Assembly: GCA_018902385.1 (NCBI GenBank)
Contig: JABSSW010000105.1
Span: 1 to 27,333, forward strand
Origin: Physcia stellaris
Taxonomy: Eukaryota > Ascomycota > Lecanoromycetes > Caliciales > Physciaceae
Direction of reading: 5' to 3'
DNA: 27,333 nt
Within the stretch, counting starts at the first letter, position 1; each line of letters begins with the position of its first letter. Made by a program: the position numbers and the translations under genes. The notes under the pieces are model-generated. The model was given only the letters and a program-made list of their open reading frames with translations, had not been told where the DNA came from and ran no database searches. This document shows, one piece after another, positions 22,621 through 27,333 of this stretch.

Positions 22621-23800
22621 TTTGTTCATTTTATCATTTGAAAATTCGATTTTTTGTTCGTTTTCGATTTTCGTTTTGTTTTTCGTTTGATTTTTGTTGT
22701 CGATGACATGCAAAATCGTTTCAAAAATTGTCGTGACATCGTTGCGATTATGATCAAACAAAACAACATATTCAAACTGTTTCGCGATCGAGTAGAAATT
22801 TTTATTTTCGATTATGACGATAAAAACAATATGATCAATTACAAACGCGTTCAAAAAATCATGAAAATTGAAATCGAATTGATTGTTCAATTTTACATTC
22901 AAAATATTTGAAACATTTTCAAAACACGAATTACGAAACACATCAAGAATTTCGTCGAACGACAAAAACAAAATCGTCGTTTCATGTCTCGATTGTCGAA
23001 AGAAAAAATTGCAAAATTTCATGATTTCATTTATGTTTTTGTCGTCAAATTGCTCGATAATATCAAGTTTAAAATTGTTTTTGAATGATCATTCAAAAGT
23101 ACGATTCGAACAACAACAAAACGAACGTTTTTGAAAAATATTACGTCAATGACAAATGAATCGATCGTCTTCGAATTCTTTTCGAATGAAACGATTTTTC
23201 GCGACAAAAGCGCATTTGAAACAAAATTCGATTTCGTCAATTTTTGCGTCGATTGCATTACATCGTTTTCATTTTAAAATTTGTTGTCGACGACACGTTT
23301 CAAAAAATTTTTTTCTTTGTCGTTCATCAAAAATTTTTTTGTATTTCATTTTTCGATTGCGATCATTTGTTCATCGAATTGAAATTCAACAAAAACAATA
23401 ACATTCAACGTGTGATCGAAATCGTCGATCAAATCGAATTGAAACGAACGAATTGATTTATCGTTTGTTTTTTTTTCGACACAACAAACGCGTATCGAAA
23501 TCGCATCATGACGATGTTTCGATTTTCGTTCACGATACAAAACGAAATAACGCAATGAATTCAACATCATATTCGCACAAAAAAATTGATCACGATCATT
23601 TTTACGAATGCATGAATCGTTTATTTTCGAAATTCAACAAATTTGCATTTGCAATCAATTTTACGATGTCGACGCGTTCAGAAATTTCATGTCGATATAA
23701 CAAAAACAAAAAAAACAAAATCGAACGAAATCAATAATCAATCAAAAATTTCGACGAACGAAAACGACGAAAAAAAAAAAAAAAAAAAAAAAAATCGAAA
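22621..23800 (+). pseudogene. Unresolved 3' part of the element
   Basis: Frame 1, the frame of gag and RT, is open from 22654 to 22911 (FVVDDMQNRF, MINYKRVQKIMKIEIELIVQ) and partly to 23090 (SRLSKEKIAKFHDFIYVFVV). The word FDFVNFCVDC near 23240 has the FVxxCxxC form of an integrase zinc finger, but the partner His residues and the D,D-35-E core were not seen. The segment ends in a 25-base A run at 23770-23794. It may be the rest of pol with deletions, or sequence unrelated to the RT upstream. Confidence 0.3.
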
Positions 23801-23884
23801 ATGCGTTTGTCATAACTTAATAAATTAAAATTTCAATTGAATTCAATTTTCATTTTTGTTTAACACATTATCACAATTTCAATA

Positions 23885-24115
23885 TTGCATTATTTATTTT
23901 GAATACATATCGTTTGCAAACAATGTGTTAAATCGCATTATTAATATTTATTTTGAATACATATCGTTTGCAAACAATATGTTCATTGCATTATTTATTT
24001 TGAATACATATCGTTTTGCAAACAATGTGTTCAATTGCATTATTTATTCTGAATACATATCGTTTGCAAACAATATGTTCATTGCATTTTGATGTTTCGT
24101 TTACAAACAACATGT
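23885..24115. repeat. Tandem array of ~50-bp units
   Basis: GAATACATATCGTTT recurs at 23901, 23955, 24002 and 24051 (periods 54, 47 and 49 bp). Each is followed by GCAAACAAT(A/G)TGTT and a CATTGCATTATTTATT-type linker. A fifth partial unit near 24091-24115 has CGTTTACAAACAACATG. The GTTTGCAAA word also occurs in the foldback arms at 18913-19083. The array reads through as a repetitive open frame, which is not a gene. Confidence 0.88.
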
Positions 24116-25130
24116 GCATGATTGTTCATGTTAATTGCGAACATCATAACGTGACGTACACGAAAAATTCTTTCTGATTTTTAACGAAACATTCAAGTAT
24201 AAATGCAAAAATGTTCATTTGAATGTTTTCATTTTCAAATTATGTCGAAATCGATTTGTTAAAATTTTTCAATATAAAAGTTCGAATTCATTATCGATTC
24301 AATGATATTGTTCAAGTTTATCGAATTAAATTTCAATAAAAATCTTTTATTAACAAAGTTTTGTTTATACGTAATCGTCTGTTTGCGCATTGTAAACAAC
24401 GTTAAATCACAAAATCAAATTGTCGTAATGATTTGCATCATTTATTGATTCATTCGTATCATTAAATTTTCGATTCAAAACGTTTTCAATGAAATTGATT
24501 TGAAATTGTTTTTTGTGACGATATCAAATCGTTTGATTTTCAATTTCAACATTTGATCGAACGAATCATTTAAAATTCATTTTTTTGAAACGTTTTTCGA
24601 TAATATTCAATTTGAAATTCATATGAACAAAATTCGAATATTTTCGAAAAACGTTTTCGAATAAATTGATTTGAAAACATCAATCGTTTTTCACATTTCA
24701 TTTTGCATCATTAGCATTTTTCAAAAAAATCACAACAATGAAATTCGCGTTTTTCAAATAACAATTTTTTTTTTTTTTGATTTTTTGATCGAATCGTCAT
24801 TAATATATCGTCGTTGACATTTTCGACATCATCAACGATTTTATTTCACTTTCGTGCACATTTCGAATTTTCAACATTTGTTGCTATTCACGTCACGAAC
24901 ATTTTTGCGTTTTTCATTTGAAAAACGCGTTTTTTTTTTCACACGTCGATCGTTTAAACGATATTCGTCTTGACATTTTTTTTTTATCGTTTGATGACGT
25001 CAAGCGCAACAACATCGTAATTGAATTCGTATCACAAAATTTTTGAATTTCATTTTATGCTCAAATCACGTATACATATTTCGAATGTCAATCATCGCAT
25101 TCTCGACAGTCAAACAAATTTCAAAAACTC
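24116..25130. other. Gene-free AT-rich region
   Basis: No coding, RNA or repeat signature was recognised. It is AT-rich, with the same shortage of CC/GG as the rest of the block, and several near-inverted words such as CGAAAAACGTTTTCG near 24644. Confidence 0.5.
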
Positions 25131-25187
25131 ATGAAATGTATCAATGTTCATGAAATGTATCAATGTTCATGAAATGTATCAATGTTC
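25131..25187. repeat. Three perfect copies of a 19-bp tandem repeat
   Basis: ATGAAATGTATCAATGTTC is present three times head to tail with no mismatch, starting at 25131, 25150 and 25169. The perfect identity suggests recent slippage. Confidence 0.9.
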
Positions 25188-26067
25188 ATTGATATTCTAT
25201 TTTAATTTTTTACGTTTATTATTTGAAAAATGTAAAAAAATCGAATGTCATGTTCATTTTTATTCGAAATTCAATCATTTTATGAAAATTTTCGAAAATT
25301 CGAAAATTTTTTAATTTGCACGTTATCTCATCATCAATTGTTTTTATGCGACAACGTTTTACAAAATATACAATTTTCGTGATTTTTTGCGTCGTATATT
25401 CAACAGCGACGACAAGCATGAAAATCGCAACAATACGATATGTGTCGATTTCGAATCATTCACACATTCAATTGAAAATTTAAACGAACATATTTCGTGT
25501 CGCATACAAAACATTTCACATTTTCAACGAATCGCGTCGTTCAATCGTTCGCGATGAAATGTGATAAAACGATTATTCAATCACGATAATAACGACGAAC
25601 AATTTTTCGATTTTCATCGACATTCACGAAAACGTTGATGCGCGATTGTTGATTCGTTTTTGTGTCGATGATGAAATCATCACGAATTCAATTCGAATTT
25701 TTAAAACGATTGATTTTTGACATAAAAACATAATGACGATTGATTTTTGTTCATGACGAAATTCATTGAACGAAAAATTAACATGTCAATTGCGATGAAT
25801 CAGAAAAATTCGAAATCATATTTTACACGTCGAACACACTTTTTTGAAATTTATTTTATAACATTTTCGACAAATTGAATTCGATTCACATCGACATTCA
25901 TGTTCACATGATTTGATTTTTGATGAACAAATTTGACATTTTCAATAAAACGAAACGCGAATTTTTTCATCAAACGATTGCAAACACAAAAAGCATTTCT
26001 CGTTCGAAATTTCTTTCGTAAACATTTGAGATCATCAGTCGTCGTCTCATCACACGATCAAAAAAAA
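25188..26067. other. Gene-free AT-rich region
   Basis: No reliable gene. A 66-codon minus-strand frame at 25219-25419 is open but has no recognisable motif and lies in mutated DNA, so it is not called. AACGATTGATTTTTG occurs twice near 25707 and 25737 as GACGATTGATTTTTG, a minor direct repeat. Confidence 0.45.
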
Positions 26068-26640
26068 ATCTAACATTCATTTTAACGAGTTGAAAAGTGA
26101 TGCATCACTTCAATCGATTTGATGAATGAGATTAGAGTTATTTAGTTTCGAAACTTTCAATCACTAGAGAATCTGTTGAAAGTGAAGTCGTTTCTCGATG
26201 AATATTGCATTTATCGAAATTTTGAAATCAATTTTGAAATTTACGTAAATAACGAAGTTAAAAAGACATGAAGTTCGTCCGGATCGGGTTAACGGCTAAT
26301 TTGTTACGAATTTTTCAAATTTTGTTCACTCGAAATTTCTCGAAATCTCGAAATTTGATTGAAAATGAAGTCGTTTCTCGATGAATATTACACGTATCAA
26401 AACTTTGAAACCAGTTCTGAAATCTACGTAAAAAATCGAATTGAAAAATGATGAGGTTGAGCCGAATCGGGTTAGCGTCTGATTTTTTACGAATTTTTGA
26501 AATTTTTGACTCGAAATTTCTCGAAGTCTCGACTTTTCGTTGAAAGTGAAAACTTTTCTCGATGAATAATACACGTATTCGAAATTTGAAATCAATTTTG
26601 AAATTTACGTGAAAAATGCAATTAAAAAGTGTTCAAATTG
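26068..26640. repeat. Satellite array 3, about three units of the array-1 family
   Basis: It opens with TCTAACATTCATTTTAACGA and the palindrome AAGTGATGCATCACTT at 26095-26110, as at 3989-4023. The unit anchors (GAAATCA, GAAACCAG, GAAATCA) are at 26224, 26407 and 26588, giving periods of 183 and 181 bp. The words TCGTTTCTCGATGAATATT, TCTACGTAAAAAATCG and AATCGGGTTAGCGTCTGATT are shared with array 1. The orientation is the same as array 1. The last unit fades into ordinary AT-rich DNA. Confidence 0.9.
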
Positions 26641-27019
26641 AAATTAATTAAATAAACGATTAATTTTATACGAATTTTTGAAATTTTCGTCGAAAAAATA
26701 ATTCGAATATCGAATTTTCTTGCGTACAATCGATTTGAAAATTGACGTAAAATTTGACAATTTTATAAAAAAAAAACGTTATTGAAATTGCTATTAAAAT
26801 TGATATATAAATTGTAAATGAAAAAAAATTAACATGTTATCATTGTATATTAAAAATAAATTAATAATTTAAATCAATATAATTCGAATTTCAAACTTAC
26901 ATTGTATTTCGAAAAATTATTGAATTTTATGATCACAAATTCTCAAAATAATTTTCTTGTTCGTTCGAAGATGAAATAAATTTCTATAACAATTAAAATT
27001 TTATAATTTTTAATACAAA
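26641..27019. other. AT-rich flank with changed composition
   Basis: After about 26640 the CG-containing words that dominate the block become much rarer and TA, ATA and TTAA steps become common (for example ATTAATAATTTAAATCAATA near 26864). No gene was recognised. This may be the edge of the hypermutated block. Confidence 0.5.
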
Positions 27020-27271
27020 TTATTGATCATTTACATTAGATCGTTTGTATTCACGAATGATAATTTTATTCAATCGTTTTTCATCGTTTTCGTCGTCATA
27101 AACAATATTTATCCAAAAATAATTTTCGATATTTTGTTTTGATTTAAGCAAATAAATCAAAAATTCGTCATTGATTATAAAATTTGAATCAATAAAATCA
27201 ACAAAATATGTTTCGAAATCGTCAATTGTTGTAAAGTAATTGTTAGAATTTTCGTGTACAAAAATCGACAT
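27020..27271 (-). CDS. Small hypothetical protein, 83 residues
   Basis: This minus-strand frame starts with ATG at 27271 and ends with TAA at 27020. The product is acidic and rich in Asn, Asp, Ile, Phe and Tyr, with segments FETYFVDFIDSNFIINDEFL and NYFWINIVYDDENDEKRLNK. No signal peptide, membrane segment or known motif was recognised. It lies where composition has changed from the hypermutated block, contains a TGG Trp codon, and its balanced polar and hydrophobic spacing looks more protein-like than frames elsewhere. It could be one exon of a larger gene or a chance frame in AT-rich DNA; introns were not resolved. Confidence 0.35.
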   Translation of the reverse strand: MSIFVHENSNNYFTTIDDFETYFVDFIDSNFIINDEFLIYLLKSKQNIENYFWINIVYDDENDEKRLNKIIIREYKRSNVNDQ

Positions 27272-27333
27272 ATTTATGCTGAATAATAAATATATTCGTT
27301 GTATGATGAATTGTGATTGAAAAAATGATTTGA

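Larger units (their letters stand above)
17909..23800 (+). mobile_element. Retrotransposon copy A' (Ty3/Gypsy-like, hypermutated)
   Basis: The first 4.07 kb is the direct-repeat partner of 1-3989. It then continues into sequence that copy A lacks. Remnants of gag (20872-21411), protease (about 21600-21960) and reverse transcriptase (22258-22470, perhaps to 22620) lie in this order on the plus strand, mostly in the same frame (frame 1), which is the Gypsy gene order. The 3 kb before gag has no recognisable protein and may hold the LTR and leader. I did not find a matching 3' LTR, and integrase is not convincing. The 3' limit is placed near a 25-base A run and is a guess. Confidence 0.65.

Noticed and set aside
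22516-23022. 168-codon minus-strand frame
   Set aside because: It is antisense to the frame that carries RT-like words just upstream, and no motif was recognised in it.
23230-23300. FVNFCVDC as an integrase zinc finger
   Set aside because: The His pair is not visible upstream and the catalytic triad is not visible downstream, so integrase is not called.
23770-23794. 25-base A run considered as the poly(A) tail of a LINE
   Set aside because: The upstream RT words fit the Gypsy type. A similar A run lies inside the element at 20611-20633, so A runs are not a reliable end mark here.
1-27333. Bacterial, mitochondrial or insect-virus origin suggested by high AT content
   Set aside because: No tRNA, rRNA, dense gene order or viral core gene was seen. 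The RecQ/OrsD and Gypsy relics with RIP-like damage point to a fungal nuclear genome.

Overview
The window looks like constitutive heterochromatin of a filamentous fungus, most likely an ascomycete with RIP-like mutation. It is very AT-rich and is built mostly of tandem repeats and mutated transposable-element copies. Most of it almost lacks CC/GG and CT/AG while keeping CA/TG and CG. In positions 12301-12420 I counted by hand, on the top strand, 13 CG, 8 CA, 1 CT and 0 CC. Reading frames can be followed through this damage because former Trp codons read TGA and Ala, Thr and Pro have become Val, Ile and Ser/Phe. This is the mark of a C-to-T process acting on both strands. No intact conserved gene was found. 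Most open frames in the block are by-products of rare TAG/TAA and are not annotated.

Layout. (1) 1-3989: 5' part of an LTR-retrotransposon-like element (copy A) with ruined gag and protease, cut off at a satellite. (2) 4000-5810: about ten ~177-bp satellite units that are much less mutated, with perfect palindromes and telomere-like GGGTTAG words. (3) 5811-9700: AT-rich DNA without genes, perhaps eroded satellite. (4) 9700-12140: a second satellite of at least twelve units, short ones of ~170 bp and long ones of ~220-240 bp. (5) 12361 to about 17070: a multiply stopped pseudogene of a large telomere-associated RecQ-type helicase (TLH-like). It has an OrsD-like zinc-finger N-terminus, a long conserved middle region, two RecA-like helicase lobes, the RecQ zinc cluster and a Cys-rich C-terminus. 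(6) 17080-17908: spacer. (7) 17909 to about 23800: second copy (A') of the retrotransposon, extending further into Ty3/Gypsy-type reverse transcriptase. (8) 23885-24115: a ~50-bp tandem array, followed by gene-free DNA. (9) 26068-26640: three more units of the first satellite, starting with the same 16-bp palindrome as at 4008. (10) 26641-27333: a change in base composition, with one short open frame on the minus strand.

Nothing here appears to work as a pathway. The parts fit a subtelomeric or pericentromeric graveyard: a TLH-type helicase relic and Gypsy relics embedded in satellites. The most notable points are the decodable RecQ/OrsD pseudogene, the unusual context of the mutations (CpC and CpT rather than the classical CpA), and the ~177-bp satellite that escaped them. 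Family assignments rest on remembered consensus motifs; no search was run.
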